Shown here piece after piece: positions 1 through 11,100 of a DNA stretch of 64,000 bases. Source of the stretch: an uncultured Synechococcaceae cyanobacterium (lineage in GTDB: Bacteria > Cyanobacteriota > Cyanobacteriia > PCC-6307 > Cyanobiaceae); NCBI GenBank assembly GCA_902572395.1, contig CACGFX010000002.1, positions 1 through 64,000 of the forward strand. The letters run 5' to 3'. Position numbers and translations under genes: made by a program. Every line of letters begins with the position of its first letter. Within the stretch, counting starts at the first letter, position 1. The notes under the pieces were generated by a model. That model did no database searches and was not told the origin of the DNA. It saw nothing but the letters and a program-made list of their open reading frames with translations.

Positions 1-130
1 TTTCTCCAGTAAACCTTGAATGCAACTCATAAGTACCTTAAATAAGACAAAGCAACATGATTAAACAGGTAAATTTTAGATTTGGCATCAATTATCTTTC
101 TCTATTAAAAAGATGAACTCAATAAAAATG

Positions 131-202
131 TGGGTCGCCTGAGATTCGAACTCAGGACCAGCCGGTTAAAAGCCGGATGCTCTACCGCTGAGCTAGCGAC
201 CC
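131..202 (-). tRNA. tRNA-Lys (anticodon TTT)
   Basis: Reverse complement GGGTCGCTAGCTCAGCGGTAGAGCATCCGGCTTTTAACCGGCTGGTCCTGAGTTCGAATCTCAGGCGACCCA folds as a cloverleaf; 7-bp acceptor GGGTCGC/GCGACCC; anticodon loop CTTTTAA; TTCGAAT T-loop. Confidence 0.96.
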
Positions 203-379
203 ATTTTGTAAAATTGAGTACATATGGAATTATCCCTTTTTAAGGTAAAAAAAACAACTTTTTATCTCAAGTTGAACAATAGAAAAACAATTCTTAACTT
301 ATGAAATAAAAAATTAAAATTTCTCTCTAAATTTACAGTTAAAAGTTAAAATAATCTAATCATCAATAGGATTTCTAAA

Positions 380-496
380 ATGCTTAGAACAATCGTAGTT
401 TTTGCACCCATTATTGCTGCTTTGGCTTGGGTTATATTCAATATACAAAAACCAGCAAGAGAGCAATTCAACAGGGATTTTTTGGGCAAGGATTAA
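380..496 (+). CDS. psbY: Photosystem II protein PsbY (38 aa; below the ORF-track length cutoff)
   Basis: Hand translation [38 protein letters not shown]; single TM with PsbY-like [14 protein letters not shown] core. Confidence 0.82.
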
Positions 497-502
497 TACA
501 AT

Positions 503-1915
503 TTGTTAGATAAAGAAGTAATAGTTATTGGGGCTGGTCTTGCAGGATCAGAAGCTGCGTGGCAAGTAGCAAATTCTGGTGTGCCAGTCAAACTAGTTGA
601 AATGAGGCCTATTAAATCAACTCCAGCGCATCATACGGGTGAATTTGGAGAATTGGTTTGTAGTAATAGTTTTGGAGCTTTAAGTCCTGATAGAGCTGCA
701 GGGCTATTGCAAAAAGAACTTAGAATTTTTAAATCATTGATAGTTCAAACAGCAGATAAATTTGCTGTACCGGCAGGTGGCGCTTTAGCGGTTGATAGAT
801 CTAAATTTAGTATTGCTTTAACTGATGCTTTATCTAATCATCCTTTAATTGAAATTAAGAGATTTGAACAATTGGATCTCCCAAGCAAAGAAAATATAAC
901 GATCCTCGCAACTGGTCCATTAACGGCCGATAATTTATCCTATAAAATTCAAGCTTTTACAGGTATAGATGAGTGTCATTTTTATGATGCAGCTAGCCCC
1001 ATAATTTATGGAGATACTATTGATCAAGAGATTGTATTTAAAGCTAGTAGGTACGACAAAGGAGATCCAGCATATTTAAATTGTCCTATGGATAAAAAAG
1101 ATTACATCAATTTCAGAAATGAACTAATAGAAGGAGAACAAGCTAATTTAAAAGACTTTGAGAAAGAATCAGCTAATTTCTTTGAAGCTTGCTTACCAAT
1201 TGAAGAAATTGCTAGAAGAGGAGTTGATACAATGAGGTACGGACCATTGAAATCTATTGGTTTGTGGGATCCAAAGTGGGGAGATTTATTTGATAAAGAA
1301 AATAGATTAAAAAAGCGACCTCATGCGGTTGTCCAATTAAGGAAAGAAGATTTAGAAGGAAAATTGCTAAATATGGTAGGTTTTCAAACTAACCTAAAAT
1401 GGTCTGAGCAAAAAAGAATATTTAGGTTGATTCCTGGTTTAGAAAAGGCTGAGTTTGTACGTTTTGGAGTAATGCATAGAAATACTTTTTTAGAATCTCC
1501 AAAATTACTTTTACCGACATTGCAATTTATGAAAAGAGAAAACCTTTTTGCTGCGGGTCAAATAACTGGGACGGAAGGTTACGCAGCAGCAGCAGCTGGG
1601 GGCTTGCTTGCGGGAATAAATGCATCCTTATTAGCTAATGGTCAAAAACCAGTAAGTTTTCCTGATCAATCAATGATTGGTTCTTTAATGAATTTTATCA
1701 GTAACAAAAATCAAATATTATCTAATCAGAAAAAGAATAAATTCCAACCAATGCCTGCTTCATTTGGTTTAGTTCCAGAACTAACTAAAAGAATAAAAGA
1801 TAAAAGATTAAGGTACAAAGCTTATCAAGAAAGATCTACTGAAGCCCTGAATGACTTTAAAAATAAACTAGATTCTTGTTTTGATAAAGAACACTTACTT
1901 AGCAAAATTTACTAA
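503..1915 (+). CDS. trmFO: Methylenetetrahydrofolate--tRNA-(uracil-5-)-methyltransferase TrmFO
   Basis: N-terminal FAD motif [33 protein letters not shown] and [19 protein letters not shown] start. Confidence 0.95.
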   Translation: MLDKEVIVIGAGLAGSEAAWQVANSGVPVKLVEMRPIKSTPAHHTGEFGELVCSNSFGALSPDRAAGLLQKELRIFKSLIVQTADKFAVPAGGALAVDRSKFSIALTDALSNHPLIEIKRFEQLDLPSKENITILATGPLTADNLSYKIQAFTGIDECHFYDAASPIIYGDTIDQEIVFKASRYDKGDPAYLNCPMDKKDYINFRNELIEGEQANLKDFEKESANFFEACLPIEEIARRGVDTMRYGPLKSIGLWDPKWGDLFDKENRLKKRPHAVVQLRKEDLEGKLLNMVGFQTNLKWSEQKRIFRLIPGLEKAEFVRFGVMHRNTFLESPKLLLPTLQFMKRENLFAAGQITGTEGYAAAAAGGLLAGINASLLANGQKPVSFPDQSMIGSLMNFISNKNQILSNQKKNKFQPMPASFGLVPELTKRIKDKRLRYKAYQERSTEALNDFKNKLDSCFDKEHLLSKIY

Positions 1916-1939
1916 GATTAATTATCAAAGATCCAAAAA

Positions 1940-3484
1940 ATGGAATTAAATAAGGAAAACTTCGATGCAATTATTATTGGTTCAGGAATAGGAGGGTTAG
2001 TAACTGCTTCTCAATTGGCGGCGAAAGGAGCTCAAGTATTAGTTCTTGAAAAATATATTATTCCAGGCGGGAGTGGAGGCTCTTTTAAGAGAAAAGGCTA
2101 TACCTTTGATGTAGGGGCTTCAATGATTTTTGGGTTTGGAGACAAAGGTTATACCAATTTATTAACTCGTGCTTTGAAAGATGTGAATGAAAAATGCGAA
2201 ACTATTCCTGATCCTGTTCAACTGGAATATCACTTGCCACAAAACTTTAATATTTCTGTAGATAAAAATTATGAGCAATTTATAAGCAAATTATCAGCTA
2301 GTTTCCCCAAGGAAAAAAAAGGTATCAAGAAATTTTATGATACTTGTGCAAGTGTATTTAAATGTTTAGATTCAATGCCTCTGTTATCAATAGAGGATCC
2401 AAGTTATCTTTTTAAAGTTTTTTTAAAATCTCCATTATCCTGTTTAGGGTTGGCTAGATGGTTACCTGCAAATGCAGGAGATGTTGCAAGAAAGTTTATT
2501 AAAGATCCTGAACTTTTAAAATTTATCGATATCGAATGTTTTTGTTGGTCTGTAATGCCAGCTCTAAAAACCCCTATGATTAATGCGGGAATGGTATTTA
2601 CAGATAGGCATGCTGGGGGGATAAATTATCCAAAAGGGGGAGTTGGAACGATAGCTGAGAAATTTGTTTCTGGTATTGAAAAATTAGGAGGAAAAGTTAG
2701 ATATAAAGCCAATGTGACTGAAATCCTCTTAAAGGATGAGAAAGCGATAGGAGTTAAGCTCTCAAATGGGGAAGAGATATATTCAAATATTATTGTATCC
2801 AACTCCACTAGATGGGATACATTTGGATTAAAAGATAATACTAAAGGATTAATTTCTAGAAAAAAAGTGCCAAAAAGTGAATATAAGTGGTCAGAAATTT
2901 ACAAACCTTCACCTTCTTTTGTTTCGATTCACCTTGGAGTAGAAAAAAATCTAATACCCGATAATTTTAATTGCCATCACATAATCGTTGAAAATTGGGA
3001 TGAATTAGAAAGCGAAAAGGGAGTTATTTTTGTTTCTATACCTACATTGCTTGACTCGTCTTTGGCTCCAGAAGGCAAACATATCGTACATGCATTTACT
3101 CCTTCATCGATGAGTGAATGGGAAGGCCTAGCAAGGAAAGAATATCTACAAAAGAAAGAAAAATATTTTTCTTTTCTTGTTGAAAAAATATCAACTATTC
3201 TTCCTAATCTTGAACAAAATATTGATCACAAAGAAATTGGGACTCCCAAAACTCATAAAAAGTTTCTTGGAAGATATGAAGGTAGTTATGGGCCAATTCC
3301 CAGTAAAAAGTTGCTTGGACTTTTGCCAATGCCTTTCAACACTACAAAAATTCAAAACCTTTATTGTGTAGGAGACTCATGCTTCCCTGGCCAAGGCCTA
3401 AATGCAGTCGCTTTTAGTGGATACGCATGCGCTCACAAGATAGGTGCAAAGTTAAACATTAACAGTTTTAAATTGCCCGATTAA
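1940..3484 (+). CDS. crtH: Carotenoid isomerase (CrtISO)
   Basis: FAD-binding IIGSGIGGLVTASQLAAKGAQVLVLEKY; C-terminal CVGDSCFPGQGLNAVAFSG; phytoene-desaturase superfamily. Confidence 0.9.
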   Translation: MELNKENFDAIIIGSGIGGLVTASQLAAKGAQVLVLEKYIIPGGSGGSFKRKGYTFDVGASMIFGFGDKGYTNLLTRALKDVNEKCETIPDPVQLEYHLPQNFNISVDKNYEQFISKLSASFPKEKKGIKKFYDTCASVFKCLDSMPLLSIEDPSYLFKVFLKSPLSCLGLARWLPANAGDVARKFIKDPELLKFIDIECFCWSVMPALKTPMINAGMVFTDRHAGGINYPKGGVGTIAEKFVSGIEKLGGKVRYKANVTEILLKDEKAIGVKLSNGEEIYSNIIVSNSTRWDTFGLKDNTKGLISRKKVPKSEYKWSEIYKPSPSFVSIHLGVEKNLIPDNFNCHHIIVENWDELESEKGVIFVSIPTLLDSSLAPEGKHIVHAFTPSSMSEWEGLARKEYLQKKEKYFSFLVEKISTILPNLEQNIDHKEIGTPKTHKKFLGRYEGSYGPIPSKKLLGLLPMPFNTTKIQNLYCVGDSCFPGQGLNAVAFSGYACAHKIGAKLNINSFKLPD

Positions 3485-3498
3485 AGTATCCTTCTGAA

Positions 3499-4005
3499 AT
3501 GATAGAAAAATTTAAAACTCTTTTTTTTGTGAAAAGTTCGTTAATTTCTCTTTATTTAGCGCTTACAATTCCTTTACCATTCATTTCAATCGAAAAATTA
3601 AAAATCCCCTCTATATTAATTTTTGCGCTAGGACTTTATTTGATAATCAATATCACTAGTGATTATGTAGAAACTTGCAGTAATAAAATTTCATATAAAA
3701 GTAGTTTTATTTCTAAATTCTTAGGAAAAAAAAATTGGGAGATTTCATGGAAAGATATTAAATTAATCAAATCTTCTCCAACCAGTCAGGGTAGTAAAGT
3801 TTATTACTTTAATACTTCTAAAGGTGAGAATTTTCTTGTCCCACAAAGAGTGGAAAACTTTGAAAAATTTTTATTAATTGTTTCCAGTAATACTGGAATT
3901 TCTATTAATGAAATATCTTACATATCACCACTATGGACATATAAATTACTGACAATACTATCAGTTTTAATGATCATTGGTGAACTTTTTGCTTTTTTAA
4001 ATTAA
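3499..4005 (+). CDS. Conserved hypothetical membrane protein, possibly PH-like fold
   Basis: ORF with N- and C-terminal hydrophobic segments directly downstream of crtH. Confidence 0.7.
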   Translation: MIEKFKTLFFVKSSLISLYLALTIPLPFISIEKLKIPSILIFALGLYLIINITSDYVETCSNKISYKSSFISKFLGKKNWEISWKDIKLIKSSPTSQGSKVYYFNTSKGENFLVPQRVENFEKFLLIVSSNTGISINEISYISPLWTYKLLTILSVLMIIGELFAFLN

Positions 4006-4739
4006 ATATTATCAATACTGAATCTGTAACCTTGTTGTCTAACAGTGGTTATTCCCCCACCTTCTCCCAATCCAGCTTGTTCTAACTTTCTCCGCAAAGT
4101 TAATACCTGAGTATCTACTGACCTAGGACCACCACTGAAGGGTGGCCAGGCCATCCTTAAGAGCTCTTGACGACTTCTTACCATTCCAGGTGGCATCAAA
4201 AGAGCGCAAAGCAATGCAAACTCCCTAGGGCTTAATTCAACAGGCTTCTCGCTTAGAGTAACTTGTCTTAAAAGAAGATGAACCTCTAAAGGTCCAACCT
4301 CAACTTTTTCTTGCAATCCTATCCTTCCTCTTTTGAGGAGTGTTCTGCATCTTGCTGCAAGCTCTTCTAGTCCAAAAGGTTTTCTGAGAACATCATCTGC
4401 CCCTTCATCTAATAGATTTACTAATGCTTCAACACCTGATCTTGCCGTTAAAACTATGACTGAAGACCCCAATTGTTGAGCTAGTCTCATTGCAGTATTC
4501 TGCTCGAGGATTTCTGCGCTAACTAATAAGTCAGGTGATTGTTCTCTGCATAAGTCAATAGCTTCTGCAGCTGTACCTACTGCTGCAGCTAAATGGCCAT
4601 CTTGGCGAAGCCTTTGCACAAGTACTGTTCTAAGTGTGGGGTGCGGTTCAACAACTAGAACTCTTGAGGGGGTTTGAGAGCTCGTAGGCAATTGTGAACT
4701 GCCAGTAGTTGAAGCTAAGATTTGCTCAGTTGATTGCAT
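4002..4739 (-). CDS. Atypical response regulator: receiver-like domain plus winged-helix DNA-binding domain
   Basis: Receiver-like VLVVEPHPTLR...VIVLTARSGVEALVNLLDEGADDVLRKPF; OmpR-type ELSPREFALLCALL...RSVDTQVLTLRRKLE. Confidence 0.88.
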   Translation of the reverse strand: MQSTEQILASTTGSSQLPTSSQTPSRVLVVEPHPTLRTVLVQRLRQDGHLAAAVGTAAEAIDLCREQSPDLLVSAEILEQNTAMRLAQQLGSSVIVLTARSGVEALVNLLDEGADDVLRKPFGLEELAARCRTLLKRGRIGLQEKVEVGPLEVHLLLRQVTLSEKPVELSPREFALLCALLMPPGMVRSRQELLRMAWPPFSGGPRSVDTQVLTLRRKLEQAGLGEGGGITTVRQQGYRFSIDNI

Positions 4740-4825
4740 TCTTAATTACTGTTTGGCCAGGCAATTTTTGATCGTTCTTAATAAGGTATAACAAATGCAA
4801 AATAAAAATCAGAATTTTTCGAATT

Positions 4826-5095
4826 ATGACATCATTTGAAAACCCTAAAGCAATTCGTCACTTTCAGTCAATTTGCGATAGTTGCCAGGACTTAGTTACT
4901 CGTTTTCACACGCCATCTGATCTTAAATTATATAGTGATGGTTATCTCCAAGCATTGAGGAATTGCAGTAGTTTAGAGCAAAAGGATCAAGAGAAATTAG
5001 AAAGATTAATTGAAAGATGGATTTTAGATCCTTCAAGTTTTATTGATCCAGATGGAGATGGAAATAAAGGTTTTTTTGATAAAAAAAGTATTTAA
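4826..5095 (+). CDS. Conserved cyanobacterial hypothetical protein
   Basis: 89-aa ORF, start in a divergent promoter region. Confidence 0.7.
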   Translation: MTSFENPKAIRHFQSICDSCQDLVTRFHTPSDLKLYSDGYLQALRNCSSLEQKDQEKLERLIERWILDPSSFIDPDGDGNKGFFDKKSI

Positions 5096-5143
5096 AATAT
5101 TAATTTTTATTAACCAATACAGTATTTATACCCACTAATTGTA

Positions 5144-5467
5144 TTAAGACGCTAGTTCAATTTCTATTTTTTCTTTAAGAGATCCAGAGTTGTACATCTC
5201 AATAAGAATGTCTGATCCACCAAGAAATTCTCCTTTTAAGTAAACTTGAGGAATTGTTGGCCAATCTGAATATTCTTTGATCCCTTCTCTTATAGAGAAA
5301 TCACTTAAAACATCAAACGTACCAAATTCTACCCCTAAAGAATTTAGTATTTGAACTACATTGTTGGAAAACCCGCATTGAGGCATTAATTTTGTCCCTT
5401 TCATGAAAACCATCACTGGATTAGAATCGATCAGGTTTTGTATTTTATCTTTTGTTAGGTTGTCCAT
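5144..5467 (-). CDS. grxD: Monothiol glutaredoxin, Grx4/GrxD type
   Basis: VMVFMKGTKLMPQCGFSNNVVQIL and WPTIPQVYLKGEFLGGSDI; CGFS active site. Confidence 0.95.
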   Translation of the reverse strand: MDNLTKDKIQNLIDSNPVMVFMKGTKLMPQCGFSNNVVQILNSLGVEFGTFDVLSDFSIREGIKEYSDWPTIPQVYLKGEFLGGSDILIEMYNSGSLKEKIEIELAS

Positions 5468-5470
5468 AAT

Positions 5471-5701
5471 TCAATTTGGAGTTTCTGTTTTTAATGCCAG
5501 TGCATGGATGGCCTCTGAAGCTAATTCTTCCTTCAAAGCAGAATATACTAGCTGGTGTTGTTTAACTAATGATAATCCATTGAATTCAGATGCAATTACA
5601 GTTACTTGCAAATGATCATTTCCCTTGAGGTTTTCCACAAAAACTTGGGAACTTGGGATTTTTTTAGTGATTAATTTAATAACTTCTGTTTTCGTAATCA
5701 T
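5471..5701 (-). CDS. BolA family protein
   Basis: DHLQVTVIASEFNGLSLVKQHQLVYSAL...IHALALKTETP; adjacent to the CGFS glutaredoxin, a known partner. Confidence 0.92.
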   Translation of the reverse strand: MITKTEVIKLITKKIPSSQVFVENLKGNDHLQVTVIASEFNGLSLVKQHQLVYSALKEELASEAIHALALKTETPN

Positions 5702-5713
5702 AGTAAATTTTAA

Positions 5714-6241
5714 TCAACCTTTATATTTTGTCTCAACAAATCCTAGTTGAATCAATCTTTCATAAGCTTCTTTACCTTCAGGGCTATTAGGTGACATTAT
5801 TCTAATTGTTTCAACAAGTAAGGGTACTGCAACCTCAGGCTTTTCAGTTTTTATGTACAAAGAGGCTAATCGCTCATTTGATTCTGCCAAAATTTGTAAT
5901 GTTTTCTTACCTTTCCTTTGCATTTCATTTGGTATTCTTGCATCAATTCCTTTGAACGATGTATTTAGATCAGAATAAAAAGAGGCAAGTTGCTTTGCTA
6001 ATTTTCTAGCGTCTAAATAAAAATCCTTAGCTTTTTCAAAATCCTCGTTTTTAATATACTTATCACCTTCTTTTATCAAATATTCAACGTTTAAGATGGA
6101 AAGCTTTTTACTCTCATTTGAGAGGACTCTGAAGTCTTCTGGATTCTTTATTTCTGCATGAACTTCATTTTTGTAAGGAACATTTCCAAAAAATATAAAT
6201 AAAATTGGTAATAATTTTAAGAATTTCATTTTCTTTTTCAA
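5714..6241 (-). CDS. Hypothetical exported protein with possible TPR-like helices
   Basis: N-terminal hydrophobic signal MKKKMKFLKLLPILFIFFGNV; GDKYIKNEDFEKAKDFYLDARKLA helical repeat-like. Confidence 0.65.
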   Translation of the reverse strand: MKKKMKFLKLLPILFIFFGNVPYKNEVHAEIKNPEDFRVLSNESKKLSILNVEYLIKEGDKYIKNEDFEKAKDFYLDARKLAKQLASFYSDLNTSFKGIDARIPNEMQRKGKKTLQILAESNERLASLYIKTEKPEVAVPLLVETIRIMSPNSPEGKEAYERLIQLGFVETKYKG

Positions 6242-6272
6242 TAATTAAAATTCATAGTAACTTATTGCAGAT

Positions 6273-6947
6273 TCATCTACCTACATTTTTTAATGCTTTT
6301 TCTTCCTCTTGAGTCATTTTTTCATTTAAAAATTTATTAAAGTCCTTGATAGTAAAGTTTGAGTAATCATTAATTGGTATTGGTTTTCCAAAGGATAAAC
6401 AAAATTCGCCCCTAAAGTTCGGAGGTATTTTGCTGTAAGCAATTCCAATTGGAATTATATTAATAGAGGTCTTTTTTTTGGTAGCTAATCTAGCTAATCT
6501 ATATAGTCCTTCTTTGAGAACTAATTTTTTCCCATATCTATTAATCTTTCCTTCAGGGAAAACAACTAGTTGTTCTCCTTTTTCTATAAGATTAATCGCA
6601 TATCTTAAAGCTGAGAGAGATGGCGATAATTGATTTATTGAAAAACATCCAAGTCTTTTTAAAAACCAACCTTGTATTCCTCTCATTTCGGATTTAGTAA
6701 CCATAAATCTACAATCCTTTTTTGTTACCCTTCTACCCATTGCCATTGTGAGTATTAAGCCGTCCCATCTTGATCTGTGGGTTGGAGCCAAAATGAGAGA
6801 TGAATTTATGGGAATCGAAAAACCATTTTTTAATATTTTCTTTTTTTTAAAAAAGAATCTCAAAACAACGTCCTGAGTAATGAACATTGCAATAAATCCC
6901 AATACAGGGTTGATTTTATGCAAAATATTTAAGGAATTCTTCTTCAA
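6273..6947 (-). CDS. plsC: 1-acyl-sn-glycerol-3-phosphate acyltransferase (PlsC family)
   Basis: HX4D motif (THRSRWDGL) and VVFPEGKINR. Confidence 0.87.
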   Translation of the reverse strand: MKKNSLNILHKINPVLGFIAMFITQDVVLRFFFKKKKILKNGFSIPINSSLILAPTHRSRWDGLILTMAMGRRVTKKDCRFMVTKSEMRGIQGWFLKRLGCFSINQLSPSLSALRYAINLIEKGEQLVVFPEGKINRYGKKLVLKEGLYRLARLATKKKTSINIIPIGIAYSKIPPNFRGEFCLSFGKPIPINDYSNFTIKDFNKFLNEKMTQEEEKALKNVGR

Positions 6948-7047
6948 GTTCTATTTACTATATATTAATAATTTAAGTGTTTACCTTTTTTTATTAGCTA
7001 TTATTGGGCGGTTACTAGATTGTCTAGAAACTAAGATTTTCAAAATT

Positions 7048-7764
7048 ATGGCTACTTTAGGAGTAAACATTGATCATATTGCAAATGTAAGGCAAGCAAG
7101 GAAAACTGTCGAGCCTGACCCTGTGCAATTTGCTTTTTTAGCTGAATTAGGAGGGGCAGATTCTATAACAGTGCATCTAAGAGAAGATAGAAGACATATA
7201 CAAGATAGGGACGTATTCCTTCTGAAAGAGACTATAAAAACAAAACTCAATTTAGAGATGGCTGCTACAGAAGAAATGTTAGAAATTGCCAAAAAAATTC
7301 TTCCCGATTATGTAACACTTGTACCCGAGAAAAGAGAGGAAGTTACTACTGAAGGAGGGTTGGATTTAAAAAGTAATGTGCAATATCTTAAGAAGGCTGT
7401 TGGAAATTTAAAGGATTCAAATATAGAAGTAAGTGCATTTATCGATCCTCTTAATAAACAGATAAATTATTCCAAAGAAATAGGCTTTGATTTTATAGAA
7501 TTACATACTGGCAAATATGCTGAACTATCGGGATCTGAACAATATAAAGAGCTCCAAAGGATTATAGAGTCTACACATTTAGCAAATGACCTTGGATTAG
7601 TTGTAAATGCTGGTCATGGCCTTAACTATAATAATGTTAAAAAAATTGCATCAATTAACAATATGAACGAGCTAAACATAGGTCATAGTATTGTTGCAAG
7701 GGCTTTAGCGATAGGATTAGAAAAGTCTGTACGTGAAATGAAGTCCCTTATTACATTAAATTAA
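7048..7764 (+). CDS. pdxJ: Pyridoxine 5'-phosphate synthase
   Basis: MATLGVNIDHIANVRQARKTVEPDPVQFAFLAELGGADSITVHLREDRRHI; ATG at 7048 chosen over the ORF-track start at 6880, which extends through the promoter. Confidence 0.95.
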   Translation: MATLGVNIDHIANVRQARKTVEPDPVQFAFLAELGGADSITVHLREDRRHIQDRDVFLLKETIKTKLNLEMAATEEMLEIAKKILPDYVTLVPEKREEVTTEGGLDLKSNVQYLKKAVGNLKDSNIEVSAFIDPLNKQINYSKEIGFDFIELHTGKYAELSGSEQYKELQRIIESTHLANDLGLVVNAGHGLNYNNVKKIASINNMNELNIGHSIVARALAIGLEKSVREMKSLITLN

Positions 7765-7772
7765 ATTTCAAA

Positions 7773-8090
7773 ATGAAAACATATTTTTTCGTCGCTGCAA
7801 GTGAAAAGTTTTTAACTGTTGAAGAACCACTTGATGAAATTTTGAAAGAGAGGATGAGGAACTATAAAGAAAATAATAAAGAAATAGATTTTTGGCTCTT
7901 AAAAAATCCATCATTTTTACAAACCACCCAATTTGCCGATCTAAAAGCAAAAATTCCATCTACCCCAGCAGTTGTTTTATCGACTGATAAAAAATTTATA
8001 ACTTTCTTAAAGCTTCGTTTAGAGTTTGTTGCTGTGGGGGAATTCGAATGTCCTAATGCAGAAATAATTGATCCATTTAAAGTTGAGTAA
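7773..8090 (+). CDS. ycf54: Ycf54 family (Mg-protoporphyrin IX monomethyl ester cyclase complex subunit)
   Basis: MKTYFFVAASEKFLTVEEPLDEILKERMRNYKENNKEIDFWLLKNPSFL matches the Ycf54/DUF2488 pattern. Confidence 0.85.
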   Translation: MKTYFFVAASEKFLTVEEPLDEILKERMRNYKENNKEIDFWLLKNPSFLQTTQFADLKAKIPSTPAVVLSTDKKFITFLKLRLEFVAVGEFECPNAEIIDPFKVE

Positions 8091-8107
8091 TATAACCATC
8101 TAGTAAA

Positions 8108-11100
8108 TTGCTCAATCTTTATAAGTCAAATAAAATTGAAGTAATTAGTGAGCTGTTAGCAGAGGAATTAAAAATATGTCCTCCGCCTATAAATGAGAAA
8201 TTAGAAATAGTAGTCCCCAATTACTTTTTCGGGAATTGGTTACGGGAACAAATAACTATAAAAAACAAAATAAGTGCTCTTTATGAATTAAAGACAATAT
8301 CAACTTATACAGAATCTTTATTGACAAATTTTTTCCCTGCAATTGATATGAGCGCATGGAATTTTGAGTCAATTAAATGGGGTATTATTGATTCCTTGGA
8401 AGAATTAAATAGCTTTAAAGAATCATTTCCGCTTAGAAATTGGATTAATAAATATTTGGATAATAAAAGGACAATTGATGGAGACATATATAATCTGACA
8501 AAAAAGATCACGAATAATTTTATTGATTATCTGATTTTTAGACCTGAAATGATTGTTCAATGGAATAGATATGAAATTAATTCATCTAATCTATTTAAGA
8601 ATTTAAATTCAGATCAATTTTGGCAACCTATTTTATATAAATTATTAGAGGAAAAGATATCTGAAAAGCCATCATGTTTGTACATGATTGAAGTAATAAA
8701 GAATTTAAGAAAAATTAAAAACGTCCAATTTCAAATACCAAATCAAATTTATATTTTTTCAGATAATAACTTATCTAAACTACATATTAATTTTTATTCA
8801 GAACTTTCAAAATATATTAAGGTAAATTTGTATTTATTATCTCCTGGAGAAGATTTATGGAATAGAATAAATTGTCTTGAAGGTGAGTTGGAATTTTATG
8901 ATAATGAAAGTAAATTGAATTTAAATAATACAAATATAGAGAAAATATTTGGTAAATTTGGAGCAAACTTTCAGAAATTAATTGATGAAAATATTTATAG
9001 AGAAGGTATAAATTTAAAACATAATCTTATTTATCTCGATCCAACAACTAATTTTAATAATAAGAAAGATATTCCTCTTCTTAATCAAATACAAAAAAGA
9101 CTAATTGATAACAATAGCGTTGATTTTATAATAAGTGAAAGGGATGATTCAATATTACTTTGTGAGCATTTTAATCAGAATAGTCAATTTGAATATTTAA
9201 GAAATAAAATTATAGAAATAATAAATTCTTGCGAGAATATTAAATATAGTGATATTGCTGTTTTATCTCCACAAACTAATTTAATTAAACCTCATCTAAG
9301 GTACATCTTTAATAATGAGTTAATTAATGGTGAAAAGATACCTTATTTTTTTATTGATGAGGATAATCATGACTCTTCAAGTATTTATGAATTTCTAATT
9401 GACATCACTGAAATAGCAAGTGAAAAAATTACACTTGAAAAAATAGATTATATTCTTTCGAAAAAAGTAACTCAGAACATTTTTGATTTTAATATTAATG
9501 AGAAGGATGAAATTATTTTCTTGCTTACCCAAGTCGGTTTTCATTGGGGATTAGATGAAAAAGAAAGATTAGGTGAAGAGAAAAATACTCTAGATTGGTG
9601 TATAAATAGAATTACTTTAGGCTTAATTTATGATAAAGAAGTAAATTTAAGTACTTTTAATTTAAAACCATTTAGCTATAAAAATGTAAGTTTGGATTTG
9701 AATAAATGGGTTAAAATATTAATTCATTTAAAAAAATATATTAATTTGATAAGGGGATCTTTTTCTTATTCAAATTGGGTTGAAAAGATAAAGTTTATAT
9801 TAAAAAGTATTGCTGATTCTAATGCAAATTTCAATTTAGAAACAAGTGAAATAAATAGAATTCTTGATAATCACGCAATACCTTTAATACCTGATGATCT
9901 TATCTTGTTAAAAGTTTTTAGGGAAATATTAATTTCTTGCATAAATAAAGTTAAATATCAAAGTAAATCACGTGTTAATAAGATCCTAGTAAGTGATATT
10001 GAGAATTCAAGGCATATTCCACATAAGGTTATTTTCCTAATAGACATGAATAGTGTTAATTATCCAAAATTACCAAAAAGTGAAAACATTAATTTATTAA
10101 ATAATAAATATCACCTAGGAGATCCATCAGTTTTTGAAAGAGAGAAATATTCATTTCTTGAGTTGTTAATTGCCTGCAGAGATAAATTTATAGTTACTTG
10201 GATAAAAAATGATAAAGATAATAATAAATTAGATGTTTCTTTTCCTATAAAAGAGTTAATTTCTTTTTTTGATAGTTTCTTAAACCAAAGGCAAAGAGAA
10301 CTAATAATAAAAGATTCTGATTTAAATAAAAATGAAATAATTCATCTTGATAAATCTAAGATTGTTAAAAGTAGTTATTCTTTAATAGAAGATATAAATT
10401 GGAATGAAAAAAAATCTGATATTAAAAATTACAAATTATCAGAATTGCTTTATTGGTTCAAGAATCCACAAAAATATTGGCTTAATAAAAATAATATTTC
10501 TCCTAAGGAAATATTTATTCATCATCCAGACGAGGAGTATGTAAGCAATCTGCAAAAGTCGCAACTAATTAAAAAAATAATCCAGCAAGTAGAGATTGAT
10601 AATAATAATATTATTGATGATTTAAATGAATTAAATATTAATGAACAATTGGTTGAAAATGGTATTATTATGCCCAAAAATAGTATTTTTTCAAAAGAAA
10701 AAGAAATCAAAGATTTATTAAGCAGTCTATGTGCAAGTTTGAGTCAGCATAATAAGATTAATAGAATTTATGTTAAATCAAATTCAAATAAAGAAGAATA
10801 TTTAATTGCTGATGACACCGTAATCGAATTAATTAATTCGAATTTAAGTTTAAGTCGTTTGACTGAGGCTTGGATAAAATTACTCTTTATTTCTTCTTTA
10901 AAGAGGAATATAAAAAGGACTAAAGTAATTTTTAGAACAGAAAATAATTATAAATCGCAAATTATTCAATCACCAGGAGCAACTGAATCAAATCTAATTT
11001 TGGAGGAGTACATAAATATTTTTAAAAATTTTTCTGAAAAATGTTTACCTCTTCCTCCAGAAAGTGCTTATAAATATGTAGAAGCAAAAATAAAATCAAA

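Noticed and set aside
1-130. Possible gene or RNA upstream of tRNA-Lys
   Set aside because: No ORF, tRNA or convincing hairpin could be recognised in this short edge segment.
2626-2808. Antisense 60-aa ORF inside crtH
   Set aside because: Shadow ORF of a strong conserved gene; no recognisable family.
3177-3371. Alternative-frame ORF inside crtH
   Set aside because: Out-of-frame reading of a conserved coding region.
6880-7047. N-terminal extension of pdxJ in the ORF track
   Set aside because: MNIAINPNTGLILCKIFKEFFF... reads through the divergent promoter and overlaps plsC; the typical PdxJ start MATLGVNIDHIANVRQA is at 7048.
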